DNA from: Cellulomonas sp. Root930
GTDB lineage: Bacteria > Actinomycetota > Actinomycetes > Actinomycetales > Cellulomonadaceae
NCBI GenBank assembly: GCA_001429255.1
Contig: LMJI01000001.1
Span: 645,882-709,881 of the forward strand
Direction: 5' to 3'
Length of the DNA: 64,000 nt
How positions within the stretch are numbered: position 1 is the stretch's first letter; each line of letters starts with the position of its first letter. Below are positions 1-6,643 of this stretch, piece by piece. Under the pieces are notes generated by a model. That model made no database searches. It was not told the DNA's origin and worked only from the letters and a program-made list of their open reading frames with translations. The translations under genes were made by a program, and so were the position numbers.

Positions 1-231
1 GCCGGGGAAGAACTTCAGGACGCCGAAGCCGAGGAACACCAGCCCGAGGCTGATCCGCAGCGCGGTGATGGAGTAGCGGGTCAGCACGGTCGCCAGTCCA
101 CCGACCACGCGGTCGACCATCGAGGCCGGCGGGACGGAGGGGGCGAACGTGTTGCTCGGCACGGGGGCCGACGTCCGTGCCGCGGGGTGCCGCTTCGACA
201 CAGTGGACGTCAGGGTGCGGGCAGAGGACAT
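1..231 (-). CDS. DoxX-like membrane protein, N-terminal part (cut by window edge)
   Basis: The frame opens at an ATG at 231 with an AAAGG-type ribosome site about 8 bases upstream and runs off the window after 77 residues. After a polar N-terminus of about 45 residues rich in Ser, Pro and Thr comes a hydrophobic segment ending in ALRISLGLVFLGFGVLKFFPG, which resembles the first membrane helix of DoxX/DoxD-family proteins (LRI..G..FL.FG.LKFFPG). Such proteins are small four-helix membrane proteins of poorly defined role, some linked to redox homeostasis. Only the first helix is visible, so the family call rests on this motif. Confidence 0.6.
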   Translation of the reverse strand, partial: MSSARTLTSTVSKRHPAARTSAPVPSNTFAPSVPPASMVDRVVGGLATVLTRYSITALRISLGLVFLGFGVLKFFPG

Positions 232-383
232 GGGACGTGCCTTTCCGGTCGAGACCCCGGGGTCGGGGCGCAGGGTGCCGGGGATCTCCGGCGGGGGCGT
301 GGCTACCGGTCGGTAACGCACGTCCCAGCAGGAGGACGGACGTCCATGTCTGATACGTCCGATTCCAGAACGGCCCCTGTCTT

Positions 384-1331
384 TCACCCGCTGAGGGCGT
401 CCACCACCCTCTTGACGCTCGACGACAGGCCCCACGTCTCGGCCAGCGCGACGAGCGCCGCGGCGTCCGCGACGACGCTCGGCAGCCTGTCGTCGAGCTC
501 CCCCACGGGCGCGTCCGGCGCCACGCGGACCACGGCAGGCGCGACCGCCAGGTAGTCCGCGGCCTCCACGAGGCGCTTCCGCTGCGTCGCCGTCAGCCCG
601 GCATCCCCCGCGTCGCGCGCGGCGAGGATCCCGTCCAGCGACCCGTACCGGTGCACCAGCTGCGCGGCCGTCTTCTCGCCGATCCCCGGCACGCCCGGCA
701 GCCCGTCGCTCGGGTCCCCGCGCAGCACGGCCATGTCCGCGTAGCCGGGTCCCGACGAGACCGCGTACTTCTCCTGGAGCACCGCCTGGTCGATGGCCAT
801 CAGGTCCTTGATGCCCCGGATCGTGTAGAGCACCCGCACGGGCACGCTGTCGTCGACCAGCTGGAACAGGTCCCTGTCCCCCGTGATGACGTCCACGGGC
901 GCGCGGTCCTTCTTGGCCACCTCCCGCGCGACCAGGGTGCCGATCACGTCGTCGGCCTCGTAGCCGGGCACCCCGACGCGCGCGATGCCGAGCGCCTTGA
1001 GCACCTCCACGATGATCGGCACCTGCGGCGAGAGCGTGTCCGGCACCTCCTCGACGCCCGTGGTGCCAGGCACCTCGACCGCCACGCGGTGGGCCTTGTA
1101 CGACGGGATCGCGTCGACCCGGAACTGCGGCCGCCAGTCGTCGTCCCAGCACATGACCAGCCGCGTGGGCCGGTGGTCGGTGACCAGCCGCGCGATCATG
1201 TCGAGCAGCCCACGCACCGCGTTCACCGGCGTCCCGTCCGGCGCCTTCACGGAGTCGGGCACCCCGAAGTACGCCCGGAAGTACAACGACGCGGTGTCCA
1301 GCAACAACAGCTTCTCGGTCCGCTCACCCAT
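384..1331 (-). CDS. 5'-3' exonuclease (PolA N-terminal/FEN-like)
   Basis: The 315-residue protein matches the stand-alone 5'-3' exonuclease family related to the N-terminal domain of DNA polymerase I; these metal-dependent flap nucleases process RNA primers and repair intermediates. The acidic metal-binding residues are present: Asp12 (LLLLDTASLYFRAYF), Asp63-65 (CWDDDWRPQF), Glu125/Asp127/Asp128 (GYEADDVIG), Asp152/Asp154 (ITGDRDLFQLV) and Asp206/Asp209. A helix-hairpin-helix follows (GLPGVPGIGEKTAAQLV, about 210-226). No polymerase domain is attached, as usual for actinobacteria that carry both this gene and polA. The ATG at 1331 has no clear Shine-Dalgarno sequence. A strong hairpin at 1419-1462 separates the gene from the sigma-factor unit upstream. 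Confidence 0.9.
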   Translation of the reverse strand: MGERTEKLLLLDTASLYFRAYFGVPDSVKAPDGTPVNAVRGLLDMIARLVTDHRPTRLVMCWDDDWRPQFRVDAIPSYKAHRVAVEVPGTTGVEEVPDTLSPQVPIIVEVLKALGIARVGVPGYEADDVIGTLVAREVAKKDRAPVDVITGDRDLFQLVDDSVPVRVLYTIRGIKDLMAIDQAVLQEKYAVSSGPGYADMAVLRGDPSDGLPGVPGIGEKTAAQLVHRYGSLDGILAARDAGDAGLTATQRKRLVEAADYLAVAPAVVRVAPDAPVGELDDRLPSVVADAAALVALAETWGLSSSVKRVVDALSG

Positions 1332-1418
1332 GCCCGCGAGTCTGTCAGCAACCGCCGACCATGTCGTTGACTGCGCGACGAGGCCCGATACCGACTCTGA
1401 TCACATGCTCGGGGCATG

Positions 1419-1462
1419 ACGAAGGCCGGTCGGCGTCCCCTCCGACGCCGGCCGGCCTTCGT
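1419..1462. terminator. Hairpin terminator, 19-bp stem
   Basis: Left arm 1419-1437 (ACGAAGGCCGGTCGGCGTC) pairs with right arm 1444-1462 around a 6-base loop, with a single G-T mismatch. It sits just after the end of the membrane partner of the ECF sigma factor (stop at 1491) and before the exonuclease gene, so it should end the leftward sigma-factor transcript. No long T tract is visible, as is usual in high-GC actinobacteria. Confidence 0.75.
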
Positions 1463-1490
1463 GCTCTCTCCGCAGGGCTTCCGGGGGGAG

Positions 1491-2867
1491 TCAGCCCGCC
1501 GCGGAGAAGTCCAGCTGGTCGTCGACGACCGCGATGACGCTCCACGTGACGCCGTCGGCGTCCGCGAGCTCGTACGTGGGCACCAGCACCGACGCCCCGG
1601 TGGGCAGGGTCGTCAGCGCGACCCCCAGCCGGGCGGAGACCAGCGTGACCTCCTGCACCGGCCACGCCAGCGGGCTCCCGGCCTCCGGCGTCGCGGGGAC
1701 GGTCGGCTCGGTCATCTCCGGGGAGACGACGGAGTCGTCGGCCACGCGCATGCCCTCGGCGGCCAGCGGCATCACGCCGCCGCCCGTGACGCCGAACCGC
1801 GGGTCGCCCAGGCGTTCGACGGCCTCGGTCGGGCTGACGACGTCGTAGGTGCCCAGCGCGACCATCGGCGCGAGCGGCGCGTACACGGACTGCACGCCGT
1901 CGGCGACGACCGTGACGCTCGCCGTGACCCCCGTCAGCTGCCCGTCGAGCGACTGGCTGGCGGTGACGTAGGTGACCTGCGGGCTGGACGGTTCCGTCGA
2001 GACCGCGAACTCGTAGCCGGCGGTGTCGATGCCCAGCGAGGCGAGCACGTCCTTCGCCTGCTGCACCGCGGCGTCCCCCGTCGGCGCGTTCACGGGGGTC
2101 GGGCACTTGGACTGCCCCCCGTCGATCACCGGCTCCGGGAGCGCGACCCCGCCGTCGGCGGCACCGCCCTCCACCGACTCGCCGCTGTCCGGCGCCGAGA
2201 CCGCGCAGTTCCACGGGTCCCGCGTCGGGTCGTAGTACGACAGGCTCGCGAGCCCGTCCGGGGACAGGGAGACCGACGGACCGGAGCCGTCGTTCGGGCC
2301 CACCGTCCAGGTGCCGTACTCGAGCCGGGGCTCGCCGGCCACGCCGAGCGCTGCCGCCGCCGCGACGACCGTCGCCTCCGAGTACACGCCCGCCGCGTCG
2401 AAGCCCCAGGCGCCGCCGGAGCCGCCCTCGGTGGACAGCCCGTCCGCGGTGAACACGGTCCGGCCGCCGTACCAGGGGTACATCAGCTTCGCGGCGTCCG
2501 GGCTCCCCGCGGCCATCGACGTCGCGGCCTCGTCCCGGGCGACCTCGGGCCCGGGCGCCTGGCCGAGCGTGATCGCCGGAGCCGACGCCACCGTCTCCGG
2601 AGCGTTGTTCACGCCGTACGCGTAGCTGCCCCCGCCGATGACCGCGACGCCGGCGACCGCGGCGGCGATGGAGAGCCAGCGCGGTGCACGACGGTTGCGG
2701 CGTGCCGCGAGCTCGTCCTGCGGAGCCGCGACGGTGACACCCGTGCCCTCAGCCACGGCCGCGTACAGCGCCGGCAGGTTCGGCTCGCTGCCCGCGGCGG
2801 GGTCGGCCGCCTGGAGGCGGGCGAACGCGACGTCGTCGGTGGGCTCGTTGGTGGTTCGGTCGTCCAC
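1491..2867 (-). CDS. Membrane-anchored protein next to ECF sigma factor, putative anti-sigma factor
   Basis: The GTG at 2867 is chosen because an AGGAGG lies 7 bases upstream; longer frames have no such site. The 458-residue product has a polar cytoplasmic N-terminus (1-62), one membrane helix (about 64-84, LSIAAAVAGVAVIGGG) and a large outer domain of about 370 residues rich in Ser, Thr and Gly with no family I recognise. The gene begins 73 bp after an ECF sigma-factor gene on the same strand, the usual position of an anti-sigma factor. The HxxxCxxC zinc motif of ZAS anti-sigma factors is absent, so any anti-sigma role is inferred from order and topology. The outer domain might sense an envelope signal. 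Confidence 0.65.
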   Translation of the reverse strand: MDDRTTNEPTDDVAFARLQAADPAAGSEPNLPALYAAVAEGTGVTVAAPQDELAARRNRRAPRWLSIAAAVAGVAVIGGGSYAYGVNNAPETVASAPAITLGQAPGPEVARDEAATSMAAGSPDAAKLMYPWYGGRTVFTADGLSTEGGSGGAWGFDAAGVYSEATVVAAAAALGVAGEPRLEYGTWTVGPNDGSGPSVSLSPDGLASLSYYDPTRDPWNCAVSAPDSGESVEGGAADGGVALPEPVIDGGQSKCPTPVNAPTGDAAVQQAKDVLASLGIDTAGYEFAVSTEPSSPQVTYVTASQSLDGQLTGVTASVTVVADGVQSVYAPLAPMVALGTYDVVSPTEAVERLGDPRFGVTGGGVMPLAAEGMRVADDSVVSPEMTEPTVPATPEAGSPLAWPVQEVTLVSARLGVALTTLPTGASVLVPTYELADADGVTWSVIAVVDDQLDFSAAG

Positions 2868-2940
2868 GGTGCTGCCTCCTGGTCCGGGGTGCGGTGCTCC
2901 TCTACCCCTCATGTGTGCCGAGGGGCCCGCACCTTGCACC

Positions 2941-3498
2941 TCAGGACTCCGCAGCCGCCCAGACCTCGCGCAACCGGGCCCGTGCACGGCTGAGCGCGGC
3001 GTCCGCCCCGCCGCGGCCGATGCCGAGCACCTGGGCCAGCGCGTCGCCGGTGAGCCCCTCCCACGCGTTCAGGAGCAGGACCTCGCGGTCGCGGGCACTG
3101 AGGGCGCCGAGCACCTCGCGCACGCGCTCCTCCTGGACCGCACGCACGGCGGGGTCGTCGGAGTCGATCTCGTCCGGCACGTCCGCGACCGGGATCGGGC
3201 GTCCCTTGCGGCGGTGGTTGGCGACGACGAACCCCGCGGTGCGGTACAGCCAGGGCAGCTCGGCGCCGTCGGGCACGTCCGCGCGCCGGCGCCACGCGAC
3301 CGTCAGCACGTCGGCGGCGAGGTCCTCGGCCTCGTCGCGCCCCGCGCGACGGACGACGAAGCGGTGGACCGCGGTCGCGTGCTCGCGGACCAGCGCCTCG
3401 AACCAGGCGGCATCGTGCGCGGTGTCTCCGGCGTCCCCGAGGTCGGTCGGCACGTCGCCGGTCTCGCTGTCCGGCGTGCTCGATGTCCGCGACGGCAC
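2941..3498 (-). CDS. ECF-family RNA polymerase sigma factor
   Basis: The 185-residue protein has sigma-70 region 2 at about 31-98 (AWFEALVREHATAVHRFVVRRAG...DEAEDLAADVLTVAWRRR) and region 4 at about 127-180 (ALSARDREVLLLNAWEGLTGDALAQVLGI), with no region 1 or 3, the ECF layout. It directs RNA polymerase to a small stress-type regulon. The GTG at 3498 follows AGGGGAG at normal spacing. The next gene on the same strand encodes a single-pass membrane protein that may hold the sigma factor inactive. The signal and the target promoter cannot be read from this window. Confidence 0.88.
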   Translation of the reverse strand: MPSRTSSTPDSETGDVPTDLGDAGDTAHDAAWFEALVREHATAVHRFVVRRAGRDEAEDLAADVLTVAWRRRADVPDGAELPWLYRTAGFVVANHRRKGRPIPVADVPDEIDSDDPAVRAVQEERVREVLGALSARDREVLLLNAWEGLTGDALAQVLGIGRGGADAALSRARARLREVWAAAES

Positions 3499-3587
3499 GG
3501 TGCTCCCCTGGTGGTGGTCGGACGTAGGCCTACACCTGCACTCTGTCGCGAGCGCACCAGATCTTGCACGCCCCCGCGGGCGAGTTC

Positions 3588-5138
3588 TCAGAGGCCGTCG
3601 GCCACCACGGCGGTGACGCGCAGCCAGGCGTCGCGGGTGGTGGTGCTCAGGGCGTCGTAGTCGATGGGTCCGCCGGCGACGAGCGCCTTGTCGTGCGGCA
3701 CGTCCAGGACGGCCCGCGTCAGGGCGCCGAAGTGGGACCGGAGGCGCTTCTGCAGGTCCTTGTCGACCTTGGGCTCCGGCGCCGACAGGACCGTGACCGC
3801 GCGGCGGACCGCCTCGTCGTGACCGGTGGCCCGCAGGGCGTCCAGGGCCCAGGCGGCCGACTGCGCGGTGTCCTCGCGGACGGTCGAGACCACGACGATC
3901 TGGTCGGCGGCACCCACAGCCGCCTGCCAGTTCGAGGCCCGCATGTTGTTGCCGGTGTCGATCACGAGCACCCGGTAGAAGCGCGAGAGCACCTGGTGCA
4001 GCGAGCTGAAGGAGTCGGCGTCGACCGACGACGCGGACGCCGAGTTCTCGTCCGAGGCCAGCACGTCGAACTGCTCGCTCGGCTGCGTGCGGACGAACCC
4101 GTCGAGGTCGCCGATCCGGACCGTGCCCTCGGTGCCGAGCGCGGGCAGGGCGTTGAGCAGGTCCACCGCCGTGCGCGTGTGGTCGGCGTGCGACGAGCGC
4201 CAGCCGAGGGTGCCCCGGGTCTCGTTGTTGTCCCACGCGAGCGTGTACCCGCCACGCTGCAGCCCGAACGTCGCCGCGAGCATCATCGTGGCGGTCGTCT
4301 TGTGGGCGCCGCCCTTGGGGTTGATGACGACGATCGTCTTGGGTCCGTCGAGCGTGCGCCGCACCGAGGTCGCCGCGATCCGCCGACGCCGCTCCACGCG
4401 GCCGGGACCGGGCGAGATGCCGCCGAACGTCAGCCGCCGGATGCCCGCCTGCCAGCCGTGCTCCGCGGGGCCACCGGTGGCGGCGGGGTGCCGTGCGGCG
4501 AGGAGGTCGTCGAGCGTCGGGAGCGACGAGCCGGCCGAGGGCGTGGTCGGGCGCGCTCCGGTCGGTCCAGCGGTGCCGGGGAGGTCGTTGTCCGGGGTCG
4601 CCGGGTTCTCGTCCTGCGGTCGGGCGGACGCGCCGCGCGTCGCCGCAGGTCCGCGGGCGGGTGTCGGCGGGGTGACCGTGGAGCTCGCGGGGGGCTGGGT
4701 GACCGGCGGACCGCCCGACGGGGTGGACGGGACGGAGCCGGCGGCCGCCGCCTCGGGGCTGGAGGTGACGGTGGCCGAGGTGGCCGGCCGTCCCGGAGCG
4801 GGCTTCGCGTCGACCACCTCGGTCGGGCCGGAGTCCGGCGCGCTGTCCGCCGTGTCCCCCGGCGCCTCGTCCACCAGGCCGTCCGGGTGGATCAGCAGCG
4901 ACCAGACGCCGTCGGGGTCCCGCACCTGCACCGGCACGGGCTGCCCGAGGGACTCCGCGAGCCCGGCGATGCGGCTCGTGATCGCGGCGCCCGCCTCGGC
5001 GAGGGTCGCCATGCGCACCCGCTCGATGACCCCGTCGACAGAGATCTCCCCCGTGCCGTCCTCGCGCACCTCGGCGCGGATGTCCGGCAGTCGCGTCGTC
5101 GTCGTCGACGAGTTCTGCCCGTCGGTGCGCTCACTCAT
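3588..5138 (-). CDS. ParA/MinD-like ATPase with disordered N-terminal half
   Basis: The 516-residue protein has a short N-terminal folded region (about 15-90), a low-complexity Pro/Ser/Thr/Ala linker (about 95-205), and a C-terminal P-loop ATPase. The deviant Walker A is INPKGGAHKTT (about 273-282), with the signature lysine of the ParA/MinD class but Ala-His where most members have Val-Gly. The following AWDNNETRGTLGW resembles the Walker A' region of actinobacterial MinD-like proteins such as EspI. No ParB partner, parS site or ESX genes lie nearby, so neither chromosome segregation nor type VII secretion can be assigned. The ATG at 5138 has GAGGGG about 9 bases upstream. Confidence 0.8.
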   Translation of the reverse strand: MSERTDGQNSSTTTTRLPDIRAEVREDGTGEISVDGVIERVRMATLAEAGAAITSRIAGLAESLGQPVPVQVRDPDGVWSLLIHPDGLVDEAPGDTADSAPDSGPTEVVDAKPAPGRPATSATVTSSPEAAAAGSVPSTPSGGPPVTQPPASSTVTPPTPARGPAATRGASARPQDENPATPDNDLPGTAGPTGARPTTPSAGSSLPTLDDLLAARHPAATGGPAEHGWQAGIRRLTFGGISPGPGRVERRRRIAATSVRRTLDGPKTIVVINPKGGAHKTTATMMLAATFGLQRGGYTLAWDNNETRGTLGWRSSHADHTRTAVDLLNALPALGTEGTVRIGDLDGFVRTQPSEQFDVLASDENSASASSVDADSFSSLHQVLSRFYRVLVIDTGNNMRASNWQAAVGAADQIVVVSTVREDTAQSAAWALDALRATGHDEAVRRAVTVLSAPEPKVDKDLQKRLRSHFGALTRAVLDVPHDKALVAGGPIDYDALSTTTRDAWLRVTAVVADGL

Positions 5139-5281
5139 GGTCTGGTTGCCCCTCGCTTCTGGTCGTCCGCCCCCGAAACTACGCTGCACGGGCCCCGCGC
5201 GCACTGTCGAGGCGCAGGCCAGGGCACTGCGAGCGCCCGGGGGAGACCCCGTGAGCAGCAGTCAGGGACCTCCGCGTGAGA

Positions 5282-5296
5282 TCCGGCACTGCCGGA
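5282..5296. terminator. Short inverted repeat, possible terminator
   Basis: TCCGGCA-C-TGCCGGA is a perfect 15-bp inverted repeat 22 bp beyond the stop of the GHKL kinase gene. It could be a weak terminator for that leftward gene or a protein-binding site ahead of the ATPase gene. Evidence is the symmetry alone. Confidence 0.3.
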
Positions 5297-5317
5297 CATG
5301 CCGGGCGTGTCGACCGT

Positions 5318-5761
5318 TCAGTCGTCGTCCGTGCGGACCTCGAACCACACCGTCTTGCCGTCCGCGTGGGTCTGGATGCCCCAGTCGGACGACAGCGCCT
5401 CGACGAGCGCCAGCCCGCGGCCGCTCGCGGCGGTCGGTTCCGGGTGGCCCACGGTAGGTGTGCCTCCGCCCGTGTCCCGGACCCCCACGCGGACGGTCGC
5501 GCCGTCGATCCGGACCTCGACGCGCACGTCGCCGGCCTCGGGACCGTGCACGACCGCGTTGGAGACGAGCTCGGCCGTGAGCAGCTCGACGACCTGGTTG
5601 GAGGCCCCGCCGACGCCGGCGTCGGCGATGGTCCGCATGACCCAGTGCCGGACGGCCCTGGGGGCCGACCGCTCCGCCTGGACGACCAGCTCACCCGCGA
5701 GGGTCTGGGCGTCTCGACGTCGCACGCTCGCAGCGCTCCGGAGATCTCGCACATCACCCAC
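5318..5761 (-). CDS. GHKL (HATPase_c_2) anti-sigma regulatory kinase-like protein
   Basis: The 147-residue protein is a single ATP-binding domain of the RsbW/SpoIIAB type. The N box is ELVSNAVVHGP (64-73), the G1 box DTGGG (96-100) and the G2 box GRGLALVEAL (114-123). Actinobacteria carry many of these as anti-sigma factors or regulators of unknown partner. No STAS antagonist or cognate sigma factor is adjacent; the nearest STAS-like gene is at 41877. The GTG at 5761 is the longest start; a second GTG at 5752 is possible. Confidence 0.85.
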   Translation of the reverse strand: MGDVRDLRSAASVRRRDAQTLAGELVVQAERSAPRAVRHWVMRTIADAGVGGASNQVVELLTAELVSNAVVHGPEAGDVRVEVRIDGATVRVGVRDTGGGTPTVGHPEPTAASGRGLALVEALSSDWGIQTHADGKTVWFEVRTDDD

Positions 5762-5837
5762 CCGCCCAGAGTGCCCGACGCGGTCCGTTCCTGCCTGGGG
5801 GGACCACCGACGCGTCCGGGTGAACGGCGCCGCGCGC

Positions 5838-6203
5838 TCAGGGTCTCTGGCTGACCAGACCCACCAGATTGCCCTCGGAGTCGCGGACGAACGCGTGCCA
5901 CTCGTCGGTGCCCGCCGGGCCCAAGGTGTCGTCGTCGTGCCGGAAGATCACGTGCGGCTCCGACTCGACCGCGACACCGCGGGCGCGGAGCCGCTCGATC
6001 GTCCCGGCGACGTCGTCCACGCGCAGGTAGAGCAGCGCGGAGGGGGCGCCCGCGTCGAGCAGCAGCCGGACCCCGTCGAGGTCGAAGAAGAGGAGCCCGG
6101 GAGGGTCGAACCGGGCCGTCGGCGGGGCCCCGAGCAGGTCCGCGTAGAAGGCGGCGGCGCGGTCGAGGTCCTCCGCGTGCTGCGCCACCTGGACGAGTCC
6201 CAT
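5838..6203 (-). CDS. VOC-family (glyoxalase/bleomycin resistance-like) protein
   Basis: The 121-residue protein has the two beta-alpha-beta-beta-beta halves of a vicinal oxygen chelate fold: VAQHAEDLDRAAAFYADLLGAPP at the N-terminus and the closing DSEGNLVGLVSQRP typical of the family. Likely metal ligands are His9 near the start and the Glu of DSEGN near the end. VOC proteins include glyoxalases, dioxygenases and antibiotic-binding proteins; no substrate can be named. The ATG at 6203 starts exactly at the first beta strand and is preferred to an in-frame ATG 16 codons upstream. Confidence 0.82.
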   Translation of the reverse strand: MGLVQVAQHAEDLDRAAAFYADLLGAPPTARFDPPGLLFFDLDGVRLLLDAGAPSALLYLRVDDVAGTIERLRARGVAVESEPHVIFRHDDDTLGPAGTDEWHAFVRDSEGNLVGLVSQRP

Positions 6204-6221
6204 GCGTCCATCCTGCCCCTT

Positions 6222-6235
6222 CTGAGGTACCTCAG
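6222..6235. promoter_or_regulatory. 14-bp perfect palindrome between divergent genes
   Basis: CTGAGGTACCTCAG lies 19 bp upstream of the VOC gene start, in the 203-bp gap shared with the rightward 78-residue ORF and LAL regulator gene. Its position suits an operator for the leftward gene. A second inverted repeat, CACGAC-caga-GTCGTG (6341-6356), lies nearer the rightward gene. The binding protein is unknown. Confidence 0.35.
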
Positions 6236-6406
6236 ACGAGGACGACCCCACCTCAGTCCCACCGGCCCCCGCCTCAGACGAACCCCGGCTCGATCACCCC
6301 CTCAGGACCCGTCGACCGACCGATCCGGCGACCCACCCCTCACGACCAGAGTCGTGGTTGTCAACGAGAGCCGGGCAGATCGTCCGGCGTTCATGAGGAG
6401 GACACC

Positions 6407-6643
6407 ATGGCTGACTTCTGGGGACCCGCCCTCGACGCCGAGCTCGCCTACCGCCACGAGCGCCTGTTCACGGCGCTGCGCGGAATCCCGGAGCGGGAGG
6501 GCGGTGCCGACGAGGGGGACGCGCTCGCCGCCACCGCCCGGCCCGACGGCTCGCTGCGGCCCGTGCAGCCCACGCACCCGTTGGTGAGTGCGGCGCGTGG
6601 GTGGCTGCTGCGAGGATCGGAGACATGGCACGCGGCTCGATGA
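6407..6643 (+). CDS. Small protein of unknown function, overlapping LAL regulator gene
   Basis: This 78-residue frame has an excellent ribosome site (GAGGAGGACACC before the ATG) and ends 19 bases inside the following LuxR-type regulator gene, suggesting translational coupling. The sequence is polar and partly acidic with no membrane helix (MADFWGPALDAELAYRHERL...). The last 15 residues overlap the regulator's start. I do not recognise a family. The strong start signal and tight coupling make it more likely real than a chance frame. Confidence 0.6.
   Translation: MADFWGPALDAELAYRHERLFTALRGIPEREGGADEGDALAATARPDGSLRPVQPTHPLVSAARGWLLRGSETWHAAR

Noticed and set aside
1411..1462. Possible third copy of the 58-bp repeat, because it also contains GCATGACGAAGGCC and ends GGCCTTCGTG
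   Set aside because: The central part differs and the tRNA bases GGAGCCGCCTA are absent; it is an ordinary terminator sharing the GAAGGCC arm.
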